Shown piece after piece: positions 1 through 8,260 of a stretch of DNA of 64,000 bases. The stretch lies in assembly GCA_934293375.1 (NCBI GenBank), contig CAKQYS010000001.1:124001-188000 (forward strand). Direction: 5' to 3'. Source of the stretch: an uncultured Lachnospiraceae bacterium. GTDB lineage: Bacteria > Bacillota > Clostridia > Lachnospirales > Lachnospiraceae. The notes below the pieces were generated by a model. It was not told where the DNA came from. It saw only the letters and a program-made list of their open reading frames with translations, and did no database searches. The position numbers were made by a program, and so were the translations under genes. The stretch's first letter is position 1. Every line of letters starts with the position of its first letter.

Positions 1-294
1 GGTAAATTGTCTGTTAAGCCGGATCTCCTGCTAAATGATGCGGTAACAATACCCGATATAGATATTAAGCAGGTGCCAATCATCAAAGGGGATGCCAAGA
101 GTGTTTCCATCGCAGCTGCAAGTATTGTCGCAAAGGTGACGAGAGATCATATGATGGAAGAGATGGATGCGGTATATCCGGGCTATGGATTTGCAAAACA
201 TAGTGGTTATGGAACAAAACAGCATATTGACGCCATCAGACAGCTTGGACCGTGTGAGATTCATAGACAGACATTTATCAGAAAATTGATATAA
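1..294 (+). CDS. rnhB: Ribonuclease HII, C-terminal part (5' end outside window)
   Basis: The frame is open from the first base of the window, so this is the C-terminal 97 residues of a longer protein. RNase HII cleaves the RNA strand of RNA-DNA hybrids and removes single ribonucleotides from DNA. The visible part holds the family's conserved SIAAASIVAKVTRD block, followed by a YPGYGFAKHSGYGT segment that is typical of the C-terminal substrate-binding half. The active-site Asp-Glu residues of the N-terminal half lie outside the window. The next two genes match the rnhB-ylqG-ylqH order known from Bacillus subtilis, which supports the assignment. The stop is TAA at 292-294. Confidence 0.95.
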   Translation, partial: GKLSVKPDLLLNDAVTIPDIDIKQVPIIKGDAKSVSIAAASIVAKVTRDHMMEEMDAVYPGYGFAKHSGYGTKQHIDAIRQLGPCEIHRQTFIRKLI

Positions 295-309
295 TAGCAG
301 GAGGCAGAC

Positions 310-1986
310 ATGGATATTATCAATCAGATTTATCATGCACTTTATAAGGGAAAAGATGATACACAAACATCCGTGGCTGCCTCTCGTGCTGCAATAAAAG
401 CTGTACCCGATGGTGAACAACTGCCGGCCCGTCTGTCATTTCAGGTTGGCGAAATGTTCTCGGGGGAAGTGACAGATGTACAGAATCAGGATGTCACAAT
501 CCGTCTGCCTAATGGGGAGCAGCTGTCAGCAAGTCTTAGGGGCAGCGTATCTGTAAATATTGGAGATGAACTTTCGTTTCTTGTCAAAGAAGCAGGTGTG
601 AATCAGTTACTCTTACAAGTGATGCCGGATCAGGAACAGCAACAGTTTTCTGCTATTGCGGAACGTGCTCTGACGGCAAATGGTTTTTCGCTGTCACAGA
701 AGAATGGACAGATTGCCATGGCATTGATGAATGCAGGAGAACCATTGGATAAGGCGAATATCATGCGATTGTTACAACAGTCGTACAAGTTACCGGATGC
801 GGATCTTTCTACATTAGTAGCCTTGAATAAGGCACAGATTCCGGTCAATGAAAACAATGTGGCACAGTATGAAAGCTATCAAAACGGTACCTATCAGATG
901 GCAGAGACGATTACCGGCATCGCTGATGCGGTTGTACAACAGATCACGAAAGAGTTTTCCGGACAGCATTTTTCTGAAGGTATGTCTTTATATAATGCGG
1001 TACTTGATATTATAGGATCAAAAGCAGATATACAGCAGACATCAGATCCTCTTGTGAGACAGATGATAGAGCAGATAGAACAGTATCGAATGCAAGAGCC
1101 GGAAGATCGTTCTGATCCTGTAGTGATACAGCAGACTGTTATTTCTGATGATACTACAGACGGGGGATTCATCCCGAATGCAGCACTTTCGTTATCGCCG
1201 AAGCAGCAGAATGATATATATAACAGTCTTGTCAACGAAGGCTTCTCAAGAGAACAGACGGTGTCTTTGATCCAAAATGCAGTTTCAGACAGTCATCTGT
1301 TACTGGATCTGTCAAAGCTTGCTGTCAATATGAGTGAGAGTGGTATGCAGGCATTACTGGGATCTGATGCATGTCAGAAGCTCATGAGGGAAGGTCTATT
1401 GCATGCATGGACCATGAATCCGGATAAGATCCGTTCAGGTGACAATATTGACACATTTTATGAACGGTTGAATCAGGATCTTGTGAAGCTTTCGATGGAA
1501 TTTGGGGATAGGGAACACAGTGGACATGAATTTGATCGTCAGGGGGCGCATGCACAGGAACAGATCCGGTTTATTCAGGATCTGAACCAGAATTATCTTT
1601 ATACACAGCTGCCAATGAGACTATCGGATCAGACGATAAATAGTGAGTTGTATGTATATGCAGATAAAAAGAAACTGATGCAGCAAAAAGATGAAGCGAG
1701 TGTATTGTTTCATCTGGATATGGATCATCTCGGCCCGACAGATGTGTATATTACCATGTCAAAGCATCAGGTGCATGCGGTGTTTACTTTAGAGGACAGA
1801 CATTCGATACAAATTGTAGCGGAGCATATGGAGGATTTGTCCACGCAGCTTCACAAGCTTGGATTAACACTGCATTCTGAGGTTAAGAAAAAACCGGAAA
1901 CGCGAAAGAGTCCGGTGGTGAGTGAAATTGTGGATCCGGATGCAGAGAAGTCAGTTAAGAGGTATAATTTTGATGTTCGAACCTAG
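310..1986 (+). CDS. YlqG-like protein with FliK-type C-terminal domain
   Basis: A 558-residue protein of uncertain role. The N-terminal 100 residues carry a small beta-rich segment (GEMFSGEVTDVQNQDVTIRLPNG). The middle is helical and poorly conserved. The last ~110 residues (LFHLDMDHLGPTDVYITMSKHQ onward) look like the C-terminal domain of flagellar hook-length control protein FliK. It sits between rnhB and a FlhB-tail homologue, as ylqG does in B. subtilis. No signal peptide or membrane segment is visible. The GGAGG at 299-304 and the ATG at 310 define the start. FliK normally signals a switch in type III export specificity to FlhB, so the pairing with the next gene is suggestive, but no flagellar operon is present here. 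The function is unknown. Confidence 0.75.
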   Translation: MDIINQIYHALYKGKDDTQTSVAASRAAIKAVPDGEQLPARLSFQVGEMFSGEVTDVQNQDVTIRLPNGEQLSASLRGSVSVNIGDELSFLVKEAGVNQLLLQVMPDQEQQQFSAIAERALTANGFSLSQKNGQIAMALMNAGEPLDKANIMRLLQQSYKLPDADLSTLVALNKAQIPVNENNVAQYESYQNGTYQMAETITGIADAVVQQITKEFSGQHFSEGMSLYNAVLDIIGSKADIQQTSDPLVRQMIEQIEQYRMQEPEDRSDPVVIQQTVISDDTTDGGFIPNAALSLSPKQQNDIYNSLVNEGFSREQTVSLIQNAVSDSHLLLDLSKLAVNMSESGMQALLGSDACQKLMREGLLHAWTMNPDKIRSGDNIDTFYERLNQDLVKLSMEFGDREHSGHEFDRQGAHAQEQIRFIQDLNQNYLYTQLPMRLSDQTINSELYVYADKKKLMQQKDEASVLFHLDMDHLGPTDVYITMSKHQVHAVFTLEDRHSIQIVAEHMEDLSTQLHKLGLTLHSEVKKKPETRKSPVVSEIVDPDAEKSVKRYNFDVRT

Positions 1987-1997
1987 GAGGATGCGGG

Positions 1998-2276
1998 ATG
2001 GCAGATAAAGAACGAAAAAAGGCCGTTGCACTGATGTATGATCCGGATGATCAGGCACCGAAGGTAGTGGCCAGTGGACAGGGAGCAGTAGCAGAACGGA
2101 TCATGGAAAAGGCCGAAGAAAATGCTGTGCCGACCTATGTGGATCCGGGATTGGCCCGGACACTTTTAAAACTGGATATTGGCGACTATATTCCACCGGA
2201 ATTATACGGAGTCGTTGCAGAGATTTTAGTGTATGTAGATAATATGGATCAGCTGAAAAAGAAGTTAGGCCGATAG
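1998..2276 (+). CDS. FlhB C-terminal-domain homologue (YlqH/EscU family)
   Basis: A 92-residue stand-alone relative of the cytoplasmic tail of FlhB/YscU, the type III export switch protein. The sequence runs through the expected pattern: KAVALMYDPDDQAPKVVASGQG, then PTYVDPGLARTLLKLDIGDYIPPELYGVVAEIL. The transmembrane half of FlhB is absent. The Asn-Pro-Thr-His autocleavage motif that precedes this region in true FlhB is also absent, so self-cleavage is not expected. It lies 11 bases after the FliK-like gene, with AGGAGG directly upstream, so the two are surely co-transcribed. The homologue in B. subtilis is ylqH. Its role outside flagella is not established. Confidence 0.85.
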   Translation: MADKERKKAVALMYDPDDQAPKVVASGQGAVAERIMEKAEENAVPTYVDPGLARTLLKLDIGDYIPPELYGVVAEILVYVDNMDQLKKKLGR

Positions 2277-2290
2277 GGGGATTTTGCTTT

Positions 2291-2656
2291 TTGAATAGAA
2301 GAAGAATCGGAACACAATACGAAACACAGGCATGTGCATATCTGACGCAGAAACGGTACATGATCCTCGAACGCAATTACCGATGTCGTCAAGGGGAGAT
2401 TGATATTATTGCAAAAGATGTTGAATCGCAAATGCTGGTATTTTGCGAGGTGAAGTACCGACATGACAATTCCCATGGAGATCCATTAGAGGCGGTTGAC
2501 AATAGAAAACAGCGTCAGATCTGCAGGACGGCACTTGTTTATTATACATATCATGGTTATACACAAGAGATGCCATGCAGGTTTGATGTCATCGCTATAT
2601 ATGGTGATGGTCAGATAACGCATATTGAAAATGCATTTGCATATACAAGGAGCTGA
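2291..2656 (+). CDS. YraN family (UPF0102) endonuclease-like protein
   Basis: A 121-residue protein of the YraN/UPF0102 family, which has a restriction-endonuclease-like fold. The GEIDII motif, the CEVKYR motif and the basic N-terminal stretch GTQYETQACAYL are the family landmarks; the Asp, Glu and Lys residues correspond to the PD-(D/E)XK catalytic set. The biological substrate is unknown, although a role in DNA processing or Holliday-junction metabolism has been suggested for relatives. The start is TTG at 2291 with AGGGGG about 10 bases upstream. The gene overlaps nothing, but only 4 bases separate its stop from the likely start of the following gene, which suggests translational coupling. 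Confidence 0.9.
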   Translation: MNRRRIGTQYETQACAYLTQKRYMILERNYRCRQGEIDIIAKDVESQMLVFCEVKYRHDNSHGDPLEAVDNRKQRQICRTALVYYTYHGYTQEMPCRFDVIAIYGDGQITHIENAFAYTRS

Positions 2657-2660
2657 TGAG

Positions 2661-3509
2661 ATGAAGAAGATCATATATAAAAATAACAGTCATTCAACAA
2701 TATGGAATGAAAAGGATGGCGTCGCATACATCACATTTCCAAAGCTGAAGGAAGCCGGGGTATTGCATGGTATGAGTACCAGGCTTGGAGGCATCAGTGA
2801 AGGATATCTTGGTGCTATGAATCTTAGTTATACAAGAGGTGATCAAAGGGAGCATGTAGATGAGAATCATAGACGATTCGCCAAAGCGGTGGGATATGAT
2901 GAGAAGAGGCTCGTTTTTTCGGATCAGGTACATGAGACAAGAATTAAAAAGGTCACGGAAGAAGACTGTGGAAAGGGTATGATCAGGGAATCGGATATCA
3001 TTGGCATAGATGGGTTGATGACAAATGTACCGGAGATTCCGATGATCACTTTTTATGCAGATTGTGTGCCTTTGATGTTTTATGATCCGGTTCACCGGGT
3101 AGCGGCCATGGCACATTCAGGCTGGAAGGGAACCGTAAGCAGGATTGGCAGTGTTATGCTTGATGCAATGCAGCAGGAGTATGGAAGTGATCCGAAAGAT
3201 GTGATCGCGGCCATCGGACCGTCTATATGTCAGAATTGTTATGAAGTAAGCAAAGATGTAGCAGATGCATTTTTGCAGGAATTTGGGTATAAAATATATC
3301 AGGAGATTGTGATAGATAATAAAAATGGAAAATACCAGCTTGACCTGCAGCGGGCATGTCTTTATGTGCTGCTGGAGAAAGGAATGTTAAGGGACCATAT
3401 TGATGTAACAGATCTGTGCACCTGCTGTAATCCTGAGTACTTGTTTTCACATAGAGCAAGTCAGGGAAGGCGAGGAAATCTGGGGGCGGTGATGATGCTT
3501 TCAGAATGA
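2661..3509 (+). CDS. Multicopper polyphenol oxidase-like (PgeF/YfiH) protein
   Basis: A 282-residue member of the YfiH/PgeF/LACC1 family. Characterised relatives act as purine nucleoside enzymes or peptidoglycan-editing factors; the old name is polyphenol oxidase. All family marks are visible: HGMSTRLGGIS near the N-terminus, FSDQVHETRI, the ADCVPLMF block, HSGWKGTV, and the Cys-rich DLCTCCNPEYLFSHRAS near the C-terminus, which supplies zinc ligands together with the histidines. An upstream in-frame ATG at 2625 would overlap yraN by 32 bases. AAGGAG at 2647-2652 sits 8 bases from the ATG at 2661, so that start is preferred. The preceding yraN is probably co-transcribed. The precise substrate cannot be read from sequence. 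Confidence 0.88.
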   Translation: MKKIIYKNNSHSTIWNEKDGVAYITFPKLKEAGVLHGMSTRLGGISEGYLGAMNLSYTRGDQREHVDENHRRFAKAVGYDEKRLVFSDQVHETRIKKVTEEDCGKGMIRESDIIGIDGLMTNVPEIPMITFYADCVPLMFYDPVHRVAAMAHSGWKGTVSRIGSVMLDAMQQEYGSDPKDVIAAIGPSICQNCYEVSKDVADAFLQEFGYKIYQEIVIDNKNGKYQLDLQRACLYVLLEKGMLRDHIDVTDLCTCCNPEYLFSHRASQGRRGNLGAVMMLSE

Positions 3510-3542
3510 TACAGATCATGAGAAAGTGCAACACAATTCAAC

Positions 3543-3571
3543 TTTACATTCAGTTTGGATTATTGTAGAAT
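3543..3571 (+). promoter_or_regulatory. Predicted sigma-A promoter for der
   Basis: TTTACA at 3543-3548 and TAGAAT at 3566-3571 are separated by exactly 17 bases. They lie in the 98-base gap before der, where no terminator is evident. Based on consensus matching only. Confidence 0.55.
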
Positions 3572-3607
3572 AATCTGAGTGTGGATGGTTTAGATAAGGA
3601 GAGTACA

Positions 3608-4933
3608 ATGAATAAGCCGATTGTTGCCATAGTAGGACGACCAAATGTAGGAAAATCTACCCTGTTCAATGTTCTGGCAGGGGAGAAGATTTCTATCGTA
3701 AAAGATACACCTGGTGTGACCAGAGACCGTATCTATGCGGATGTAGAATGGCTGAATTACAAATTTACAATGATTGATACCGGTGGTATTGAGCCGGAAA
3801 GTAGTGATATTATCTTGAAGAGCATGCGAGAACAGGCTCAGATTGCAATTGATACGGCGGATGTCATTTTGTTTGTGACAGATGTCAGACAGGGATTGCA
3901 GGATGCTGATAACCGCGTGGCAGATATTTTGAGAAGGTCCAGAAAACCTGTGATTTTAGTTGTGAATAAGACCGACAGTTTCGAGAAATTTATGCCGGAT
4001 GTATATGAGTTTTATAATTTGGGACTGGGAGATCCGCATCCGATCTCTGCGTCTTCAAGATTAGGTCTTGGTGATCTTTTGGATGAGGTTGTAAAGTCAT
4101 TTCCAGAGGAAATGGATGAGGAACAAGAGGATGAAAGACCAAGAATTGCGATTATTGGCAAACCAAATGCAGGTAAGTCTTCTATTGTGAATAAGCTGAT
4201 CGGTGAGGATCGAGTGATTGTATCGGATATTGCAGGTACCACAAGAGATGCGATTGATACGGTGGTGACCCGGAATGGACAGGAATATGTGTTTATAGAT
4301 ACAGCAGGTCTTAGAAAGCGCAGCAAGGTAAAGGAAGATATTGAGCGATATAGCGTGATCCGTACAGTAGCAGCTGTAGAACGGGCGGATGTTGCCGTAC
4401 TTGTAATAGATGCTTCGGAAGGTGTTACAGATCAGGATGCAAAGGTAGCCGGAATTGCACATGAGGCCGGAAAGGGAGTTATTATTGCAGTAAACAAGTG
4501 GGATCTGATCGAAAAAAATGATAAAACAATATATAAGTTTACGGATATGATCCGGACCACACTGGCATATATGCCATATGCAGAGATTATTTTTATTTCC
4601 GCTAAGACCGGACAACGTCTTCCGAAGCTGTTTGATCTGATTGACACCGTGATCGAGAATCATGCATTGCGGATTGGAACCGGTGTATTAAATGAGATCA
4701 TGGCTGAGGCAGTTGCAATGCAGCAGCCGCCAAGTGATAAGGGTAAGAGATTGAAGCTTTATTATATTACACAGGTTGCGGTGAAACCACCTACATTTGT
4801 TATCTTTGTAAACGATAAGGAATTAATGCATTTTTCATATACCAGATATATTGAAAACAGAATTCGGGATACATTCGGATTCAGAGGGACACCCCTTAAA
4901 TTTATTATACGTGAGAGGAAGGATAATCAATGA
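3608..4933 (+). CDS. der: Ribosome biogenesis GTPase Der (EngA)
   Basis: A 441-residue double GTPase needed for maturation of the 50S ribosomal subunit. The first G domain has its P-loop at residues 10-18 (GRPNVGKST) and DTGG as G3. The second P-loop is at residues 184-192 (GKPNAGKSS), with NKWD as the G4 motif. The C-terminal ~110 residues form the KH-like domain. An in-frame codon at 3581 would add nine residues, but AAGGAG at 3596-3601 lies 6 bases before the ATG at 3608, which also gives the usual MxKPIVAIVGRPNVGKS beginning. The stop overlaps the start of plsY by 4 bases (ATGA), so the genes are coupled. Confidence 0.97.
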   Translation: MNKPIVAIVGRPNVGKSTLFNVLAGEKISIVKDTPGVTRDRIYADVEWLNYKFTMIDTGGIEPESSDIILKSMREQAQIAIDTADVILFVTDVRQGLQDADNRVADILRRSRKPVILVVNKTDSFEKFMPDVYEFYNLGLGDPHPISASSRLGLGDLLDEVVKSFPEEMDEEQEDERPRIAIIGKPNAGKSSIVNKLIGEDRVIVSDIAGTTRDAIDTVVTRNGQEYVFIDTAGLRKRSKVKEDIERYSVIRTVAAVERADVAVLVIDASEGVTDQDAKVAGIAHEAGKGVIIAVNKWDLIEKNDKTIYKFTDMIRTTLAYMPYAEIIFISAKTGQRLPKLFDLIDTVIENHALRIGTGVLNEIMAEAVAMQQPPSDKGKRLKLYYITQVAVKPPTFVIFVNDKELMHFSYTRYIENRIRDTFGFRGTPLKFIIRERKDNQ

Positions 4934-5586
4934 TGATCGCATATCGGATTGCCTGTTTGATAGGAGGCTATTTCTTTGGGTTATTTCAGACATCATTTAT
5001 TTATGGAAAGCTTCATGGTATTGACATCAGAGAACATGGAAGTGGCAATGCTGGTACCACCAATGCACTTAGAACATTGGGTCCGAAGGCTGGAATCATT
5101 GTTTTGCTTGGAGACTTTTTAAAGTGCTTTATTGCATGTATGATTGCAAGAGTAATCTTTGCAAAACTGGCACCGGACGCAGAGCTGTTGATGATGTTAT
5201 ACACTGGTTTTGGCGTCGGATTGGGACATATTTTTCCGTTTTACATGGGTTTTAAAGGTGGAAAGGGAATTGCTGTTTCTGCCGGAATTATAGTAGCATT
5301 GTTAAAACCATGGATTGTACTTGCTTGTGCATTGTTGTTTTTTGGTCTGCTTGCAATTACAAGATATGTTTCATTGTGTTCAATTGTTCTGATGTTTGGT
5401 ATGATTGCGTTTTATTGCATAGAATTATTTCAAAATGTATTTCCGATCGCACCACAGTATTATGTGGAGAGTATTATCGTATTGTCCGTCTATGCGGCGA
5501 TGGCAATATATATGCATCGTGCGAATATTGGCAGACTGCTGCGCCATGAGGAGAATCAATTTTCGTTACATAAGAGTGAGAAATAG
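4930..5586 (+). CDS. plsY: Acyl-phosphate:glycerol-3-phosphate acyltransferase PlsY
   Basis: A 218-residue integral membrane enzyme that transfers an acyl group from acyl-phosphate to the sn-1 position of glycerol-3-phosphate, the first step of phospholipid synthesis. The family motifs are visible: GSGNAGTTNALRTLG after the first membrane segment (phosphate-binding) and MGFKGGKGIAVSAG. About five hydrophobic helices are apparent. The start overlaps the der stop. A second ATG follows at once at 4933, so the exact first residue is uncertain by one. gpsA, which makes the glycerol-3-phosphate substrate, follows 15 bases downstream, so the two form a functional pair. Confidence 0.96.
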   Translation: MMIAYRIACLIGGYFFGLFQTSFIYGKLHGIDIREHGSGNAGTTNALRTLGPKAGIIVLLGDFLKCFIACMIARVIFAKLAPDAELLMMLYTGFGVGLGHIFPFYMGFKGGKGIAVSAGIIVALLKPWIVLACALLFFGLLAITRYVSLCSIVLMFGMIAFYCIELFQNVFPIAPQYYVESIIVLSVYAAMAIYMHRANIGRLLRHEENQFSLHKSEK

Positions 5587-5601
5587 GAGGTTAGGACTAA
5601 C

Positions 5602-6612
5602 ATGAAGAATGTATGCGTGTTGGGAGCCGGAAGCTGGGGAACGGCATTGGCCAGACTGCTGGCGAATAATGGACACAATGTCCGTGTGTGGACAATTGAT
5701 CCAAAGGAGGTTGAGATGCTGACGGCTTATCATGAGCAGAAGGATAAGCTGCCGGGTGTGATACTTCCGGATACAGTTACCATATCAGGAAACATGCAAG
5801 AGTCGGTGAAGGATGCAGAACTGATCGTGATGGCAGTGCCATCTCCGTTTGTGCGATCAAGCGCACATGCACTGGCACCTTTCTATCAAAAGGGGCAGGT
5901 GGTAGTCAATGTGGCAAAGGGAATTGAAGAAGCAACGCTGATGACGATGACGGACATCATTGCAGACGAGATACCGGATGTTACAGTAGCGGTGTTGTCA
6001 GGACCAAGCCATGCGGAAGAAGTTGGAAAGGATATTCCGACTACGGTTGTAGCAGGTTCTAAGAATAAGAATATTGCCGGATATGTGCAGGATATGTTTA
6101 TGAGTCCGGTATTTCGTGTTTATACAAGTCCGGATATGATCGGCATTGAACTGGGCGGTTCAGTTAAGAATGTGATTGCCTTGGCTGCCGGCATGTTGGA
6201 TGGATTAGGATATGGAGATAACACAAAGGCTGCATTGATGACACGCGGGGTAGCAGAGCTGATCCGGCTGACGGTTGCAATGGGAGGTCATATTGAGACA
6301 GCAGCCGGACTTACCGGGATGGGAGATCTGATCGTAACTTGTACGAGTAATCATAGCCGAAACCATAATGCAGGATATTTGATTGGACAGGGTAAGACTT
6401 ATCAGGAAGCTATGGATGCAGTGAAAATGGTTGTGGAAGGTGTTTATTCTGCAAAGGCAGCAAAGGCATTGGCAGAGAAATATCATGTAGCAATGCCGAT
6501 CGTAGACGCTGTCAATGAGGTGCTTTTTGATGGCAAGAAAGCAGAGGATGCCGCAAAACAGTTGTTTATGAGAGAGAAGACAAGCGAAGCAGATTTGGAT
6601 TCCTGGGAATAA
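5602..6612 (+). CDS. gpsA: Glycerol-3-phosphate dehydrogenase [NAD(P)+]
   Basis: A 336-residue cytoplasmic enzyme that reduces dihydroxyacetone phosphate to sn-glycerol-3-phosphate for lipid synthesis. The N-terminal Rossmann motif VLGAGSWGTALARLLA is seen at residues 5-20. The GPSHAEEV segment and the catalytic lysine region ELGGSVKNVIALAAG are intact, as are GLTGMGDLIVTC and the C-terminal domain. The length is normal for the family. AGGAGG at 5586-5591 serves the ATG at 5602. It is co-transcribed with plsY and der. Read-through past its stop would enter the spoIVA leader, where a long inverted repeat is found. Confidence 0.97.
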   Translation: MKNVCVLGAGSWGTALARLLANNGHNVRVWTIDPKEVEMLTAYHEQKDKLPGVILPDTVTISGNMQESVKDAELIVMAVPSPFVRSSAHALAPFYQKGQVVVNVAKGIEEATLMTMTDIIADEIPDVTVAVLSGPSHAEEVGKDIPTTVVAGSKNKNIAGYVQDMFMSPVFRVYTSPDMIGIELGGSVKNVIALAAGMLDGLGYGDNTKAALMTRGVAELIRLTVAMGGHIETAAGLTGMGDLIVTCTSNHSRNHNAGYLIGQGKTYQEAMDAVKMVVEGVYSAKAAKALAEKYHVAMPIVDAVNEVLFDGKKAEDAAKQLFMREKTSEADLDSWE

Positions 6613-6635
6613 TTATAGGACTCCCTTCATATATT
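6607..6635 (+). promoter_or_regulatory. Candidate sigma-E promoter of spoIVA
   Basis: GAATAAT at 6607-6613 and CATATATT at 6628-6635 are separated by 14 bases. This resembles the sigma-E consensus (KMATATT, 14-15 bases, CATACANT), the mother-cell factor that drives spoIVA in B. subtilis. The -35 overlaps the last codons of gpsA. The predicted start near 6642 falls downstream of the left arm of the leader hairpin. This is consensus matching only. Confidence 0.5.
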
Positions 6636-6690
6636 GTATTATGAATGCTATGCCTTTAGGCAGCATGCAATAGTACATATGGAAGGGAGT
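6620..6690 (+). promoter_or_regulatory. Inverted repeat burying the spoIVA ribosome site
   Basis: ACTCCCTTCATAT at 6620-6632 pairs with ATATGGAAGGGAGT at 6677-6690: 13 base pairs with one bulged G. The loop of 44 bases holds a small inner hairpin (TGCC TTTA GGCA). The right arm contains the GGAAGGGAG ribosome site of spoIVA and is followed by ATTTTT, so the structure could act as a terminator, as a translation block, or both in transcripts coming from gpsA. Confidence 0.6.
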
Positions 6691-6696
6691 ATTTTT

Positions 6697-8175
6697 ATGC
6701 CATTGCAAAGCAGCAGATTATATGAAGATTTGGCAAAACGCACAAATGGAGAGATTTATTTAGGTGTAGTTGGACCGGTCAGAACAGGGAAGTCAACCTT
6801 TATCAAGCGGTTTATGGAACAGCTTGTATTGCCGGGAATGGTAGATATACATAACAGGCAAAGAGCGATGGATGAGCTGCCACAGTCAGCACAGGGAACT
6901 ACGATCATGACGACGGAACCGAAGTTTGTTCCACAGGAGGCAGTGAAGATTTCACTGGAAGAGAATCTGACCTGTATGATCAGATTGGTGGATTGTGTCG
7001 GGTTTATGGTAGAGGGTGCGACAGGGCATATGGAAAATGGAAAGGAACGGATGGTCAAAACACCATGGTATGATTATGATATCCCATTTTCCAAGGCAGC
7101 TAGGCTGGGAACGGAAAAGGTGATCCGTGATCATGCAACGATTGGTATTCTGGTGACAACGGATGGTACGATCGGAGATATTCCAAGAAGTAACTATGAA
7201 GCTGCAGAACAGGAGACCGTTGATCAGTTAAAGAACCAGAAAAAGCCATATATCGTGATCTTAAATTCAAAGGTTCCGGATACACCAGAGACTGTTGCAC
7301 TTGCCGGGAGGTTGCAGGAACAATATGATACACAGGTGATACCTCTTAATGTGTCAGAAATGACGAAGACAGATATCTTGTCTATATTGGAAGCGATTTT
7401 ATTGGAATTTCCTGTGACGCAGATTCGGTTTGCACTTCCAAGCTGGATTGAGGCTTTGCCGCTTGAGCATGAAATGAAGCAGGCAATGATCGCAGTCGCA
7501 ATGGAGATTCTGGATGGAATCGATGTGATACGGGATGTATATACAAAACCTGATCCACAGTCAGAGTACATAGAATCTATTTCTGTGTCAGATGTGCTGA
7601 TGGAAGATGGATCTGTTGGAATAACAGTTGTGGTAAGACCGGAGTATTATTATGCGGTTTTATCAGATATTCTGGGACAGAATGTAGAAAATGAATATGA
7701 TTTCATGCAGGTATTAAAAGATATTGCGGATAAGAGGATACAGTATCAGGAGATAGCGGCAGCTTTAGATCAGGTAAAGACATCGGGTTATGGTTGCGTT
7801 ACCCCTGAAAAGTCGGAGATTACGCTAGATAAGCCGGAGATTATACGCCATGGTAACAAGTATGGTGTTAAGATTACTGCAAAGGCTCCATCTCTACACT
7901 TGATACAGGCAAATGTTACTACTGAAATCGCACCGATCGTTGGCACAAAGGAGCAGGCAGAAGATCTGATTTCTTATATGGAAAAGGATATTGCCGATGA
8001 TCCGGAACATATCTGGGATGTGAATATCTTTGGAAAGAGCATTCATCAGTTAGTCGATGAAGGCATGCACGGAAAAACAACCAAACTGACACAAGAAAGT
8101 CAGTTGAAGCTGCAGGAATCCATGGAGAAGATCATCAATGAAGGAAATGGTGGACTTGTCTGTATTATTATTTAA
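6697..8175 (+). CDS. spoIVA: Stage IV sporulation protein A, coat basement-layer ATPase
   Basis: A 492-residue protein, the same length as B. subtilis SpoIVA. This ATPase polymerises on the forespore surface to form the platform on which the spore coat is built. Near the N-terminus the Walker A motif GPVRTGKST is seen inside EIYLGVVGPVRTGKSTFIKRFMEQ. Downstream come the LVDCVGF switch region and the long conserved middle and C-terminal domains that end in a short hydrophobic tail. The open frame begins at 6634. The GGAAGGGAG ribosome site and family alignment put the start at ATG 6697. Its presence marks the organism as an endospore former. Expression is probably sporulation-specific from the upstream sigma-E-like promoter. 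Confidence 0.97.
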   Translation: MPLQSSRLYEDLAKRTNGEIYLGVVGPVRTGKSTFIKRFMEQLVLPGMVDIHNRQRAMDELPQSAQGTTIMTTEPKFVPQEAVKISLEENLTCMIRLVDCVGFMVEGATGHMENGKERMVKTPWYDYDIPFSKAARLGTEKVIRDHATIGILVTTDGTIGDIPRSNYEAAEQETVDQLKNQKKPYIVILNSKVPDTPETVALAGRLQEQYDTQVIPLNVSEMTKTDILSILEAILLEFPVTQIRFALPSWIEALPLEHEMKQAMIAVAMEILDGIDVIRDVYTKPDPQSEYIESISVSDVLMEDGSVGITVVVRPEYYYAVLSDILGQNVENEYDFMQVLKDIADKRIQYQEIAAALDQVKTSGYGCVTPEKSEITLDKPEIIRHGNKYGVKITAKAPSLHLIQANVTTEIAPIVGTKEQAEDLISYMEKDIADDPEHIWDVNIFGKSIHQLVDEGMHGKTTKLTQESQLKLQESMEKIINEGNGGLVCIII

Positions 8176-8177
8176 CA

Positions 8178-8206
8178 TTGAAAAAAAGACACAGTTATAG
8201 TAAAAT
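8178..8206 (+). promoter_or_regulatory. Predicted sigma-A promoter for scpAB
   Basis: TTGAAA at 8178-8183, a 17-base spacer and TAAAAT at 8201-8206 lie just after the spoIVA stop. The 55 bases from there to scpA hold no other feature I can name. Confidence 0.65.
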
Positions 8207-8260
8207 GTACCTTGTGTGCATATACATATTTTTACAGTGTAATTAAAAAGGACGAAGGAA

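Noticed and set aside
4097..4663. A 188-residue open frame on the minus strand inside der
   Set aside because: It is antisense to the conserved Der GTPase, has no ribosome site and shows no domain pattern; it follows from the codon structure of the real gene.
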